Below are positions 53,358 through 64,000 of a DNA stretch of 64,000 bases, one piece after another; within the stretch, counting starts at the first letter, position 1, and every line of letters begins with the position of its first letter. Made by a program: the position numbers and the translations under genes. The notes under the pieces were generated by a model. The model was not told the origin of the DNA. It was given only the letters and a program-made list of their open reading frames with translations, and searched no databases. The DNA comes from Nilaparvata lugens (taxonomy: Eukaryota > Arthropoda > Insecta > Hemiptera > Delphacidae). The DNA is taken from positions 35,043,705 through 35,107,704 of the forward strand of contig NC_052518.1 of assembly GCF_014356525.2 (NCBI RefSeq). The letters run 5' to 3'.

Positions 53358-54664
53358 GTGGTACAATTTGGGAAGGGTGGAAGTGAGTGGTAAGATTATA
53401 AGATTCCTTAGTCAGCTTTACAGACAGGCAGAGCTGGTCCATATGAATGTATCTATCCCAGTAGGTAGAGGCGTTTTACAGGGGGATTCTATCAGTTCAC
53501 TTCTCTTCTCTTTGTATATTTCAGACATAGAACATTACTTTAGAGAGAAAGGTTTATCTGGCATACCTATAGATGATTCCACTGATATTCTAATTCTCTT
53601 GTACGCGGATGACATTGTCATCCTTGCAGACAGTCCTTCCGACATGAGAAACAAAATAAAATGCTAGGAGGATTACTGTGAGAGTCTGAAATTGAGGGTC
53701 AACATTTCCAAGACCAAGATAATTCCATTTCATAAAGGAAGGTTGAGAAAAAACAGACCCTTCTATTATAAGGGCGATGAAATAGAGGTCTGCAATAGAT
53801 ATAAATACTTGGGCTTGGAGTTTAGCTCTTCAAGTCGTTTCAATGTACACTGCTCATCTATAATATCCAAATCCAAAGGTGTCAGCGAAGTAATGCTACA
53901 GGTTTTGAGAAACCCTCGTTCGGATTTATGGGATAGCAAAATAAAACTGTTTGAAGCAGTAGTCCTTCCGACGGCGGTGTATGGGGCGGAAGTATGGGGC
54001 TTGGCCTGTGCTGAGCAAGTAGAGAAAGTTCAACTCTGGTTTTTCTAAAGACTTTTGTTTTTAAGCTCACGTACACCGAGCTGAGTATTACGTTTGGAGA
54101 CAGGAAGAGTAAAAATAGTTAATTTGATCATCTTCAACATTTTAACATGGTTGATAAAAATATTAAACATGCCAGAAGACAGGCACCCAAAGATTTGCCT
54201 TAGAAAACTTATAATTTTGTCAGGAAGTCATTTCTATCAAAACAGAAATAGTCTCAACTGGGTGAATTTGGCGAAGAATCAATTAGATTCCGCCTTTTTC
54301 AATACTGATTTGAACCAACAAGGAAATTTGGTAGCATCACTTAGTAGGATGAAATGGGATATTGTAAGTAGGCATGGTTTAGCATTGTACGAAGCAGACA
54401 AACAGGAAGCATTTAATTCAATTTCTTTCCCATTTTGGAAGGTTTTAAATCCCAATTTTGTTCTTGGCGACCAGCTTAGAATGAGGACACCATTTAAATA
54501 TATAAGATGTTTTACACAGCTACGAACGGCTTCGAAGTTTGGGTTTTACCTTTATCTAGAGAACCATGGAATTTACATAGATAGTACTGTGTACTGCCCG
54601 CTTTGTAACATGCGGGAGGACGAAACACCCACTCATGTTCTTGTACGCTGCCCGATGTATGTAG
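53358..54664 (+). pseudogene. LINE A reverse transcriptase, central and C-terminal part
   Basis: Resumes right after the gypsy LTR at WYNLGRVEVSGKI. It carries RGVLQGDSISSLLFSLYI and the catalytic YADD box at 53610-53621, followed by a stop at 53667, then KYLGLEFSSSSRF. A frameshift lies near 54045. The second half (54094-54664) ends with the zinc motif CPLCNMREDETPTHVLVRCPM and is cut by LINE B. Confidence 0.8.
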
Positions 54665-54960
54665 AAATCAAATCAAATCAAATCGTTTATTGCACAAAAA
54701 TATATACAGAATACAACTGAAAGGAAATTGACAACTTTGTGCTACACGTCGGCAAAAGAAAACTTGTACGCCGACGTGGAGTCTTAATATAACTTATTCA
54801 CTTATACATTAATATTAATATATAAAATGATCCTACAATATTATAATATAGGCTAACAGTAATTAACATTCAACCAACTAAATATTCCATTCTAAGAAAT
54901 AACAATAAATTAAAGATATACATAAAGCTGGATTTAAGATTCATACAACATCAATCAATA

Positions 54961-56334
54961 TTAAACCAAATCATTAATTGAATAAAAATAATTTTCTTTC
55001 ACCCAGGTATGGAAATCTTTTATTTTAGGCTTCTTTAACAACCATCCTCTTGGAACTTTATTATAGAGTTTATTTCTCAAATATGAAATACTTCTACGGG
55101 ATAGGGTGCTATCAACTCTTTCAATTGTGATTAAGTTTTGAGCGACTTGTCTAGTTACTCTTTGGAAATTTTGAATATTTTTTAATTTGAGCACATGTTT
55201 CTTAATAGTCTTTAAAATGAACAATTGTCTTATAGTGAACAGATTGGAATTTTGAAACAATGTGACACTTGGGAAATCTCTCGGATACCTCATTATTGTT
55301 TTGATAACTAACTTTTGTAAAACAAATAGAGGTTTTAAAGTTGAATCAAAAGTTCCTCCCCATATAGAATTACCATACTGAACTAAGGATTGGAATAGAG
55401 CAAAATAAACAGATTTTAGTAATTTTAGACTCAAAATACTTCTAAGCATGTACATTTTTAAATTGACCACCCTTAATTTTCTACAAAGGTAGCTAATCTG
55501 AGGTGACCAGCGTAGATGCTTATCAACAAAAATACCAAGATACTTGTAATTGTTTACACTCTCAATAACCTCATTGCAAGAATCACATGGATACCTGTTA
55601 CAAGCATTATTCAAACAAAGCCTGTTCATATCTAGATCTCCTCTTGTTGTTGGACTGAAGGTCATACATTTTGTTTTACCAAGATTTAGTCTCAAATAAT
55701 TACATTTTAGCCACTGAGAAACCTTATAGTAACCCACTTTTGTTTGCTTGATAACATCTTCCCAGGAACCTTCTTGGAAGATAAGTGCTGTGTCATCAGC
55801 AAAACAAATTGTCTTAGACCCAACTGAGTCCAGTATACTAGGCAGGTTATTAACATAGATCAAAAATAAAACTGGTCCCAATACAGTCCCTTGAGGTAGA
55901 CCCCATGTCACATCTCTAATCTCACTATTACTACCACCACAGCTAACGATTTGGCTTCTACCCCTTAGATAACTTTCAAAGAAATCTAACTCTATTCCTT
56001 GAATACCAATATTAGATAGTTTCTGGATCATTTTATCATGTGGTACTGTGTCAAAAGCCTTGGCCAGGTCCAGAAACATTACCAAGGTTTTTTTATTTGT
56101 TTTGAAACCATTGTATATTGTCTCAGTTAAGGACTCCAATGCATCCTCTGTGCTTCTACCCTGTTGGAAACCAAACTGCCTCTTATCAAGGATTTTATTA
56201 ACATCTAGATATTCAACTAATCTTTTCTTTACCAATTTTTCGAAAATTTTAGAAATAGAACTTAGCAAGCTAATTGGTCTATAATTTTGAGGTATTTCTT
56301 TACTCCCCCCCTTGTAAAGGAATAACTTTTGCAT
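54961..56334 (-). pseudogene. LINE B reverse transcriptase, main part
   Basis: 457 codons: NYRPISLLSSISKIFEKL, RQFGFQQGRSTEDA, MFLDLAKAFDTVPHDKM, GLPQGTVLGPVLFLIYV, the FADD box (ICFADDTALIF), then the C-terminal domain with KYLGIFVDKHLRWSPQI. Catalytic residues are intact. It is joined to the upstream half by a frameshift at a run of seven G at about 56305-56312 (minus strand), where the two frames read PLQGGE and LYKGGS. Confidence 0.85.
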
Positions 56335-57290
56335 GCTTGAAATGCAAGGGAAAGTATCCAGATGAAAAACAACAATTGAAAATTTCTGAAAGAGGTTTAG
56401 AGATTGTGTCAGTTAATAGTTTTAGCACGCTGTTGGATATGTTATCCCATCCAGGTGCCTTATTATCATTCAAACTTTTGATTACTTCCTTGATTTCTGT
56501 TTCAGTAACAAAATTGAAATTAAATGCATTTTCAATATCTATTGTTTGTTCCAAATATTGATCTTCATTCTGTCCATGTATATCAATTTCCTGCGCTTGA
56601 TTTATACCTACATTCACAAAATAGTCATTCAAAGCATTAAGATCTTGATTTACATGTAATTGTGAATTCTTATTTACCCCAATAATTGCTTGATTTATCA
56701 CAGACCATATCTTCTTAGGGTCACCTTGAGCTTTATTTATTTCTGATTGATAATATAAATCTTTTGCTTTTCTAATTTGATCTACTATTCTATTTCTGTA
56801 AGACAGGAATTTCCTTCTCAGCTCTACATTAAATGGTTCATTTTTCAATCTTTTATATAATCTATCTCTTATAGTTATGGACATTAGAATTCCATTGGAC
56901 ATCCAAGGTTTCAAATGTTTTTTAGTTAAATTAACCTTTTTAATAACTGTTGCTCTACTGATGCACGTTTTTACATTATTTACAAATTCATTTACTAATG
57001 TTTCAATACTTCTATTCGCGTCAATCTCCCAATTCATTAAAGCACTCTCCTCTAACAACTTTTCTTTATTAACATTCCTCACTTCAATAAACTTACATGG
57101 CTTACTAGATCGAGAACAAACATCTTTTTTAATTGATGCGTGAAGAGCAGTCGCATAATGATCAGTAATTGACATTTCTAATACAGCAGTTTTTAATGAG
57201 TCATTATGTTTGGATTTAGAAAAAATATGGTCTAAACAAGTATTTGAAGCAGGACGAGTTTTTCTATTGAAGAAGGACTCAAACCCAAAA
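56300..57290 (-). pseudogene. LINE B endonuclease end and RT linker
   Basis: Begins in the C-terminal endonuclease region (CLDHIFSKS, then ITDHYAT, the SDH-equivalent), and continues through the linker (KPWMSNGILMSI; PKKIWSVIN) to KSLNDNKAPGWDNIS and HAKVIPL. It ends at the G-run frameshift with the RT part. 5'-truncated, no start codon of its own. Confidence 0.8.
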
Positions 57291-57292
57291 TA

Positions 57293-57915
57293 AGACAACA
57301 GTTTCTGAATAAATATGTAGCAAACATAGTTAATTATGAAGATAAAGCTCTAGTTCTCCTTTCAAATGTAGCACCAGATAAAATAAGATATATTTACAAA
57401 TATATTACTAATGCGATTAATGTGCGAAATTAAATCATAGAGACTACGAGATGATCTTTTATTTATTTATTTTTTTTAATATCATTGTAATTGTTCATTA
57501 ATAATCACAAATATTGTTGGAACTGAAGGGTTGTTTTACAGGTTGTTTATAAAGTTGTAGTAAAAGTTGTTGGTGCTTTTGAGGAGCAGGCTACTGTTTT
57601 TATCTTTTGTTGTAACGTCTAGTCAATATTCAATATCTGAAAGATAGTGTATTGTTTTACTAGTACAGCTTTTTATGTCACGGTGACATGTAAAATTACT
57701 CCCCCATATACAATCAATGATATTTTAATAGCTTTAAATCTGTGTTCTTGTTATTTTTAAGGAGTCTACATCAAACTATTTCATTTCAATAGTGTTATCC
57801 AGAATTCGAAGAGGAGTTGATCAATTGTGTTGATGTTGTAATTGTAATTTATGTATTGTTAGTGTACAACTCTTTGTATGGGGCATGGCCCTTATGACAA
57901 ATAAAGCTTATTTAT
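57293..57915 (+). pseudogene. LINE A 3' end: last codons and 3' UTR
   Basis: RQQFLNKYVANIVNYEDKAL to a stop at about 57433, followed by ~480 bp of 3' UTR ending GACAAATAAAGCTTATTTATT before the target duplication at 57916. Confidence 0.7.
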
Positions 57916-58025
57916 TTATATCATGGCTTCTAGTAGAACAAATCTTATGAAAAAGGTATCAAACAAATGTGCTTGGTATGAATTTTCAGAATATGCAGTT
58001 TATAAAAAATGTACTCAAATTATCT
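57916..58025 (+). repeat. Target duplication (57916-57931) and resumed tandem repeat
   Basis: TTATATCATGGCTTCT repeats 41274-41289. The sequence after it (AGTAGAACAAATCTTATGAA..., TTTTCAGAATATG) continues the tandem unit broken at 41289 and parallels the intact unit at 41110-41200. Confidence 0.85.
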
Positions 58026-58695
58026 TATCCTCGAAATTTATAGACTGATGTATAGCCGCCAGCTGTAAAATATAAACACGACCTGAAAGATAAAGAAACC
58101 TTAAGGGTTTGAAAGGTGAAATAACTGAATATAACATGGTATATCATTCTAAATATAAGTATATCAGAATTTTCAAAGTTAATCATTATTTTACAGTTTT
58201 AAGTAATTAGTAAGTGTTATTTTTAATTCAATTTGGTTTGTAAACAATCTAAATTGGAACTTTTCTGTTTTCAAATGTTTGGACTGGAAATTGGACCTGA
58301 ATTCAAGTGTATGGAACAAACCTACTTTTTGGACTATTTATAGTGTATGAATCAAAATTCGGGGAAGAAACAGTTTTGGGCTGTGCATATTAATCCTTCC
58401 CCAATCATTTTAAAGAATTGTGTCTTGTTTATCAATAAATAAATAACGTGCGAAGCTCGGTGCCCTGATATTGAGTTATAATAGCTGCAATATTAGGACA
58501 ATAGTGAACTCCTCATTATTTCTAGTGTATCAAGATCTTGATCAAAAAATTTCAAGTCGACTAAGATACAATTAGCCATAGTAGATAATAAAAATCTGTT
58601 GTGAGTTTGAGATTTCCGAATTTTGTAGGTTCCAACTTTATGAAATTTAAATAGAAAATGAATACCTAACGTAAGTCAATGAGTAGATAGAATTT
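58026..58695. other. AT-rich, no gene recognised
   Basis: A short fragment near 58448 (GCGAAGCTCGGTGCCC) resembles the dispersed repeat at 10.54 kb in complement. Nothing else supported. Confidence 0.4.
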
Positions 58696-58699
58696 TTTT

Positions 58700-59893
58700 T
58701 TAAACTTATAAAATTTGAAACAGAAACTGAGTAATCTCAATGTAACTGGAAGAGCTCTCCAATGGTTGGAGGACTACCTCTCAAACAGAACTCAATATGT
58801 CGAGTTAGACCATCACAAAGAAAACAGCATTATCCAGTATAAATCCTCACCCAGAGCAGTAAACAGAGTTGTGCCCCAAGGGTCTATACTCGGACCTCTC
58901 TTATTCCTTATATATATATAAACGACCTCCCGTATGAAATAGATAGCAGAAACAAGTGCATACTGTTTGCAGATGATACTAATATACTTGTACCACATAA
59001 AAATCAGGAGCCAAATGTAACAGTCGAAGCACTGAAAGAAGCCACTCAAAAATGCAATAGACTGGACCTCACTATAAATAAACAGAAAACAGTACACATA
59101 AAATTCCAACCTACAAACAATAGCCTGGAAGTTTCCCCAAATAGCCAAACCTCACATACAAGATTCTTGGGAATCATCATCGACCAGAACCTAACATGGC
59201 AGCCCCACATTGAACAACTAAGTAAGAAGTTATCGTCTGCAATCTATGTAATTCGACGCCTGACAAGTATAACAGGTGAAAAGACAGCAATAACTGCATA
59301 TCATGCCCAGTTCGCTTCACACATGAGATATGGCATAGTGGCCTGGGGCTCAGCATCACAAATACATCTCAACAAAATACTAATACTACAAAAGAGAGCA
59401 CTTAGAACTATTCTTGGAATGAACATAACAGAGCACTGTAGACGTATAGACCACTCTTCAAAAAATACAAACTACTCACAGTGATCTCTCTGTACATCCT
59501 GGAAGCAACGATTCTGGCAAGGAAAGCTAAACCACAACAGCGGGGCGACAAGCATGGATACAGAACAAGGAATTCCAAAAACATAGGTACCTTCCACAAC
59601 ACCGACTGAAAAAATATAAAAGCTCACCAGCCTATGCGGGAGCCTACTTCTATAACCTGCTACCAGCTACCTTGAAGGCCCTGGAAGACGAAAGGCCTTC
59701 TCTGCTGCATTGAAGCATTATCTGACAGCCAGGCCGTATTATGCGCTGTCAGAGTACATCCGGGACCATACCTATCAGCATCTGGCAGGACGTGCGGCTG
59801 ACAACATTCACTGACCTCCTCAAGCATGAGGAAATACTGACAATTCCCCGGTCACCGACTGTGGCGAAAACTGAACAAGTAACAAGTAAGTAA
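58700..59893 (+). pseudogene. LINE D, 5'-truncated non-LTR reverse transcriptase
   Basis: Encodes VTGRALQWLEDYLSNRTQYV, VPQGSILGPLLFLIYI, then in a second frame NDLP and the FADD box (ILFADDTNIL), FLGIIIDQNLTWQPHIEQLS, YGIVAWGSAS and LQKRALRTILG. The first break is a 2-bp change in a TA-dinucleotide run at about 58910-58922. A further frame change comes after 59430, with YILEATILARKA and FYNLLPATLKAL in other frames. The tail is AAGTAACAAGTAAGTAAGG near 59880. Related in its C-terminus to LINE C. Not functional. Confidence 0.8.
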
Positions 59894-59895
59894 GG

Positions 59896-60434
59896 ATCCG
59901 ACACGAACAATTATTTCGATCAACTGCAATTTAAGATGGCGGCTAAAATGGCGAAAATGTTTTAAAAAACAGGGTTTTTCGCATTTCGCGATCAAGTTTA
60001 TACCAAAAATAGTCATCGATAAGCTCTATCAACTGCCACAAGTCCCATATCTGTAGCAATTTCAGGAGCTCCGCTCCATCTATGCTAAGTTTGATTCCCA
60101 ATTATCAGGCTTCAGATAAAATTTCAAATGGAAAAGATTGAGAATTAAAATCTCTACAATATTAATGTTCAGTAACATTTTCACCTAAAATTGAAAATAA
60201 GCTTGAAATTCGAGAAAATGTGATTATTCAATTGCAAACTGTTGATTCTATTAAATCATTCACTATGAAGAGATAGCAGACCTCGTGTGTCTCCAGCGTT
60301 ATTGTCCTGTCCCCAGCTGGCTCAGATCTTTGGATAGTAGACTTGAGATGCGCGTGAACACTAGCGTCATGTGATCAATAATTTTCATAACAGCAAAGAA
60401 AAGTTGTGTGAGTGCGCCACACCAGATTTTTACA
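59896..60434 (-). repeat. Dispersed repeat family, copy B (inverted)
   Basis: Reverse complement of about 10585-11171: shared GATAAGCTCTATCAACTGCC, CATATCTGTA, AGGAGCTCC and CCTCGTGTGTCTCCAGCGTT, and the end CACACCAGATTTTTA. Directly follows LINE D. Confidence 0.85.
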
Positions 60435-60545
60435 TTTGTTATAGCCTACACTGAATCTTATAATATTCAACGTGACATTTGCAGCTTGCGTAATAATGGT
60501 GATGTTCAATGGAAAACAAATTAGACCTTTACCTTAGATCTTGTT

Positions 60546-60692
60546 ATGGGTGAATGGAGCATCTGCACTAGATGCAACGCCAACTCTTTCACGATGGAAC
60601 TTAGCCGGAATATTCTTGCACTCCATTCTATAAAGAAGAATAATTCAAGTTTAGAAGTTGTTAATCAATTGGTTTCTACAATTGCTCACTAA
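60546..60692 (+). other. Small open frame, 48 codons, uncertain
   Basis: ATG to TAA encoding a CxxC-containing start (GEWSICTRCN) and an amphipathic helix. TTACCTTAG just upstream could be a splice acceptor. The amino-acid composition looks more protein-like than the surrounding noise, but I recognise no family. May be chance. Confidence 0.2.
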
Positions 60693-60699
60693 AGGCGCA

Positions 60700-62340
60700 A
60701 TCCCTTAGCGACGGCTCTAGCCGCGCAGAGGAAAAAAGTTGTGGGGAATAGCACTTTGGGAAGTAAATTGGAATAAAATGATTTTATAGCTTCTGACACT
60801 CAAGTTAGTTAGGTTTGGTATGGGTTGTGTAGGTTTAAAATCCATACAGTACCGTACTGATCAATGTTTATCACAAATGTCGATGTATATTATTTTATTG
60901 CAGTGTATGAGCTTTTCTAGAAGTGACGTGAGTTTTAAATTAGTATGAACAAACCAGATGATTTTTTGATGATCTTTCCAAGCGATCAATTGATTACTGT
61001 AGATTCATACATTTGGAAAAAGGTGTACCGTATTTTATTGCCATTTGGAAAGATACCGTATTCATCTGAAGAAGAACTACCTATTTAAATCATAAAGATT
61101 TATTGACAGACACCCACATAGTGCACTTTCTCAGAAATTTCAAGCAATAGAAAGATTATAATTAAGCAGGATACAGGCCTAGTTTACTAAAGCACAGTTC
61201 CAAGTAGAATGTAGTTTATGTTACTCTTCATGCTCAAGTTACTCGTGTAAAAATAGTAATAATATTTGTTGTATGAAGTGCGACTTGACTTTAATTTCAT
61301 ATCAATTGTTTGTTTTATTCTGATTTGTATATTCAGATTGATCATTTAGTGTATAAATTGAAATGGACATACCTTACCTACATAATATTTGGACAATTAG
61401 ACAAAATTAGGAAATTGAAGAAGTTTTAGGCAATAGATGCTAGAGCACAAGATTTCTTTTTCTAGCCACGCCAATTATTTAACTACAAATTATTTATTAA
61501 TTTTCATGTAAAACGGTTGTTGGCTAATTGGTGAATAAAATTTGATTGGATTTGAAAAATTAGCCTGTTTTTTCTTTAGCGACTATTGTATTGTTTGCTC
61601 TATCCAATAAATAAATAAGAGTTTTAAATAGATTAGCATCCTTGCACTCCAATTCTAACCTACAAATTTGACTAACCTTCCATTTACTTCAAATGGTTTT
61701 TATATATTATTATTAAAAATTACATCAATTCTATTCTTTACTTTTACTTCTCTATTGGAATATTTTGTCTTCTGAATAAAAGTTACATTTTATGGCCAAC
61801 ATTGGAGTCTTTCACCAAATCTCTATACGTAAATTCAATAGGTACCCAACTGAAAGCTTCAGTTGAAAATTGTAATCCTTGCTATCCAAATTCTACAAAA
61901 TTTAATTGCTGGCACAATTTAAATAGGCCTAATTGAATCACGCAACATAAAAATTGAGCTTATCAGATAAACTTTAGCTTTACTGTATTTGTATTATAAA
62001 CTAGCCTACCTTTAAAAAATTCATTTAAGAAAGAATAAGTGTAAAAATGAATATGTCAAATCTCAACAGACTGCATAAACATTCTATTATAGAAAATTAA
62101 AAGAAAACTAGCTTTACCATCAAGAACAGCTCAAGACTGGCTATTACAGCAATTATTGCAAGAGGATAATAAATTCTATATTCACTTTTTAATATTTTAG
62201 ATAAGAAACTCAATTATCACTCATTCGAAAAACACTCAACAGTAGGCTATAATACTAAATAAAATTACATTTTCATCACATAATAAGGTCCTAACTAAAC
62301 ATAAGACTGGAAGGTAAAGGTCTGTAGTGCTTGTAGTTGT
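60700..62340. other. AT-rich, no gene recognised
   Basis: Only short frames without domains; no repeats noticed beyond simple A/T tracts. Confidence 0.5.
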
Positions 62341-62350
62341 AGGCTAATAT

Positions 62351-62548
62351 CATAGCCACCTCTAATACAAGGCCCCGGCCTACGATATTGCAACGTCGCA
62401 GTGTAGGCCTAGAATCTAATACATGATTGGTGAAAAAGATCAGCTGGTATTTTTAAAAATCTTTTTCACCAATCATGTATTAGATTCTAGGCCTACACTG
62501 CGACGTTGCAATATCGTAGGCCGCGGCCTTGTATTAGAGGTGGCTATG
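62351..62548. repeat. Near-perfect hairpin, 90-bp arms, 18-bp loop
   Basis: Left arm 62351-62440 and right arm 62459-62548 are reverse complements with one mismatch that I can find (GGCCCCGGCC versus GGCCGCGGCC). Contains two TAGGCCTA-like words. Recent origin, hairpin RNA source, or assembly fold-back are possible. Confidence 0.9.
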
Positions 62549-62644
62549 CTAATATTTATTCAAAACTTCCATACTAATAATTTGGAAATTGGAAATGGAA
62601 CAGATACTACATTCTTATTGGAACAGTTTATTATCCTCCTTGGA

Positions 62645-62870
62645 ACAGTTAAACGGTGTACACACGTACGTTTGCCTCGGGTGAGCATACGTGTATGGGC
62701 TTGCATTCGCACGTGTGGACACTGTTCGCTGAGGCATGTGGGCGAACCGGAACCCTGTCGGTATTTTGGCGTGCTCAAAGGCGCCTCGGGCGAGCATTGA
62801 ATGTACGTGTGGACGCGTTTTTGCCATACGGGTGAGGCAAAACGTAAACATTGAAGGCGTCATAACCTAA
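62645..62870 (+). repeat. CpG-rich repeat segment, inverted partner of 63885-64000
   Basis: Words such as GTGTACACACGTACG, CGTGTGGACGCGTTT and GCCTCGGGCGAGC. The last ~115 bp of the window carry the complement-like words CGTACGGACGTGTGTAC, GCGTCCACAAGGACG and GCCGAGGCA. They may be the two ends of one element of at least 1.3 kb. Open frames here are incidental. Confidence 0.5.
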
Positions 62871-62879
62871 TTCCAATGA

Positions 62880-63880
62880 ATTAGGTTAATGAATGACAAA
62901 TCAAATTGTGATCCAATAACTAATTGTAAATTGTAGGATTTTTGTGATTTTGTAGGATATGTGGATTATCAAATATTCAAATAGAAATATGCATGGAGTA
63001 TATAATTTTTATCATGATTAACAAACTTAGAACTGCATAATTTAAGTGAAAATAGCTTCTCTACAGGGTTCCTACAAAAAAGTATAGCTCACATATTATC
63101 TTACTGTGGCTATCAAATCATGTTGTGTTTGTTTTATGTTATCAATCAGAGTTGGTAATTGAAATTGTAATCTTCAATATGATATTATATGTTTTAGATA
63201 GCTGGGCTATCCATAGAGAGATTTATTCAAACTTTGAACTAGTACTCCTTAAAGGTAAATCTTGAAGCTGATTTCTTGGAGAATCTTGTTTTGTCATGTG
63301 TATGAGCAGAGTTAGTTTTAAATGGGCAGCAATTCAGTATTTGATTCAATTTGTGGCTAATTTCGTTAAAGGAGACTGTCAATTTTGTAGGACAGTGTTA
63401 AGTACTTTGATTAGTTCATCAAAACTTCTGGAATTATTGTAGAAATTTCCTTTTTTGAGATTCAGAATAGATATTGGAGACCAACAAATGAATCGCCTAA
63501 TGCCAAGAATCTCAAAGTTAGGGCCAATCGTTCTTGTGAAGTTATTGCTTCCCTCATGATGGTATCATTTGTTTGGATAACTAGTTGAATTAGTTTCAGT
63601 ATATAAACAAAATAATGTTTTGACATCCTAATAAAGTTTGAATTGACAATCTCATATCTTATGTCATGTAGCAATTTATTTCCTTACTTAAACCTACAAT
63701 CGTTTAACCCACCAACATCGTTTGTTGAGTTTTATTTTCGATTTTATTATACAAGTCATATAAATAAATGATACAGCTGCATTTTGTAATAATTTATTAT
63801 CTTCAATGATGGAATGACGCCATTGTTGTCATGTTGTGGAAAATTTACATCTATCATGTCTTCGTGTCGTCTGCAAATCA
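62880..63880. other. AT-rich, no gene recognised
   Basis: Interior between the two CpG-rich segments; no domain or long frame. Confidence 0.5.
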
Positions 63881-63884
63881 GATA

Positions 63885-64000
63885 GCTTTTTGAATGCCGA
63901 GGCATACGTGGAACGCGTCCACAAGGACGTACAGTGAATGCCGAGGCAGGTGTGCATACGGTTGTTCGCGCGAATCTGTACGGACGTGTGTACAAGGCTT
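63885..64000 (-). repeat. CpG-rich repeat segment at window end
   Basis: Inverted, imperfect counterpart of 62645-62870. Runs off the window edge, so its extent is unknown. Confidence 0.5.

Larger units (their letters stand above)
54665..57290 (-). mobile_element. LINE B, 5'-truncated non-LTR element (minus strand) inside LINE A
   Basis: The 3' end is marked by (GATTT)n on the minus strand (plus 54667-54685 AATCAAATCAAATC). The 5' end lies near 57290, within the endonuclease C-terminus. LINE A coding sequence resumes at 57293 (RQQFLNKYVANIV). Borders accurate to about 10 bp. Confidence 0.8.
41290..57915 (+). mobile_element. LINE A (5'-truncated), carrying three nested insertions
   Basis: Remaining LINE A segments are 41290-41659, 53358-54664 and about 57290-57915. 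Together they encode an RT (YRIITLINT, GCIDNIFVLHS, GVLQGDSISSLLFSL, YADDIVILAD), a C-terminal zinc motif CPLCNMREDETPTHVLVRC, and a final segment ending NAINVRN plus 3' UTR. Flanked by a 16-bp duplication. Confidence 0.85.

Noticed and set aside
62423..62863. Frames of 70-125 codons on both strands around 62.6 kb
   Set aside because: They cross the hairpin and CpG-rich repeat; no domain, and both strands are open together.

Overview
The window is eukaryotic repeat-rich DNA from an insect. It is AT-rich, has no operons, ribosome binding sites, rRNA or tRNA that I can recognise, and is filled with non-LTR and LTR retrotransposons, MITE-like foldbacks, satellites and virus-derived pieces. A hemipteran, possibly a planthopper or leafhopper, is my best guess from the style of the dispersed repeats (the unit at 10.54-11.50 kb and the short hairpin repeat at 11.62 kb). 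That is inference from memory, not a search. No complete host gene is evident; a few exon-like pieces are listed with low confidence.

Layout. 1-4.4 kb: a virus-derived, densovirus-like locus. It has a GC-rich hairpin terminus, a TATA/initiator promoter and an NS3-like frame interrupted by one TGA. A second small frame follows, and the whole 1,805-bp unit is duplicated in tandem with one visible base difference; a 120-codon reading frame of unknown function comes after it. 4.4-11.8 kb: minisatellites, a degenerate CCTAA-rich satellite, a decayed LINE tail, small palindromes and a dispersed repeat with a CA microsatellite. About 11.86-22.3 kb: a ~10.5-kb element bounded by ~2.1-2.4-kb terminal inverted repeats. 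It carries a broken minus-strand gene for a capsid-associated type of protein (coiled N-terminus, DUF8207-like domain, parvovirus-type phospholipase A2 domain, basic GLYL repeats), of the kind known from adintovirus/Polinton-like elements. 22.3-28.15 kb: a foldback, then a jockey-like LINE with its 5' end intact (initiator plus downstream promoter element) and a 10-bp target duplication, but with defective frames. 28.2-41 kb: a 2.85-kb foldback element, a GC-rich solo LTR with a 4-bp target duplication, several MITEs and possible exons of one unknown minus-strand gene. 41.29-57.92 kb: a four-layer nest. LINE A (plus strand) sits in a tandem repeat with a 16-bp target duplication; a gypsy-type env-bearing retrovirus-like element (minus) and LINE B (minus) are inserted in LINE A; LINE C (plus) is inserted in the gag gene of the gypsy element. 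58.7-59.9 kb: LINE D. 59.9-64 kb: an inverted copy of the 10.6-kb dispersed repeat, a near-perfect 90-bp-arm hairpin at 62.35 kb and CpG-rich repeat segments.

How it fits together. Almost everything is parasitic DNA at different ages. Decayed elements (LINE A, the 6.6-kb LINE tail) host young ones: the gypsy LTRs differ by only about three substitutions by eye. The two most unusual objects are the long-TIR element encoding the PLA2/DUF8207 protein and the tandemly duplicated densovirus-like NS cassette.
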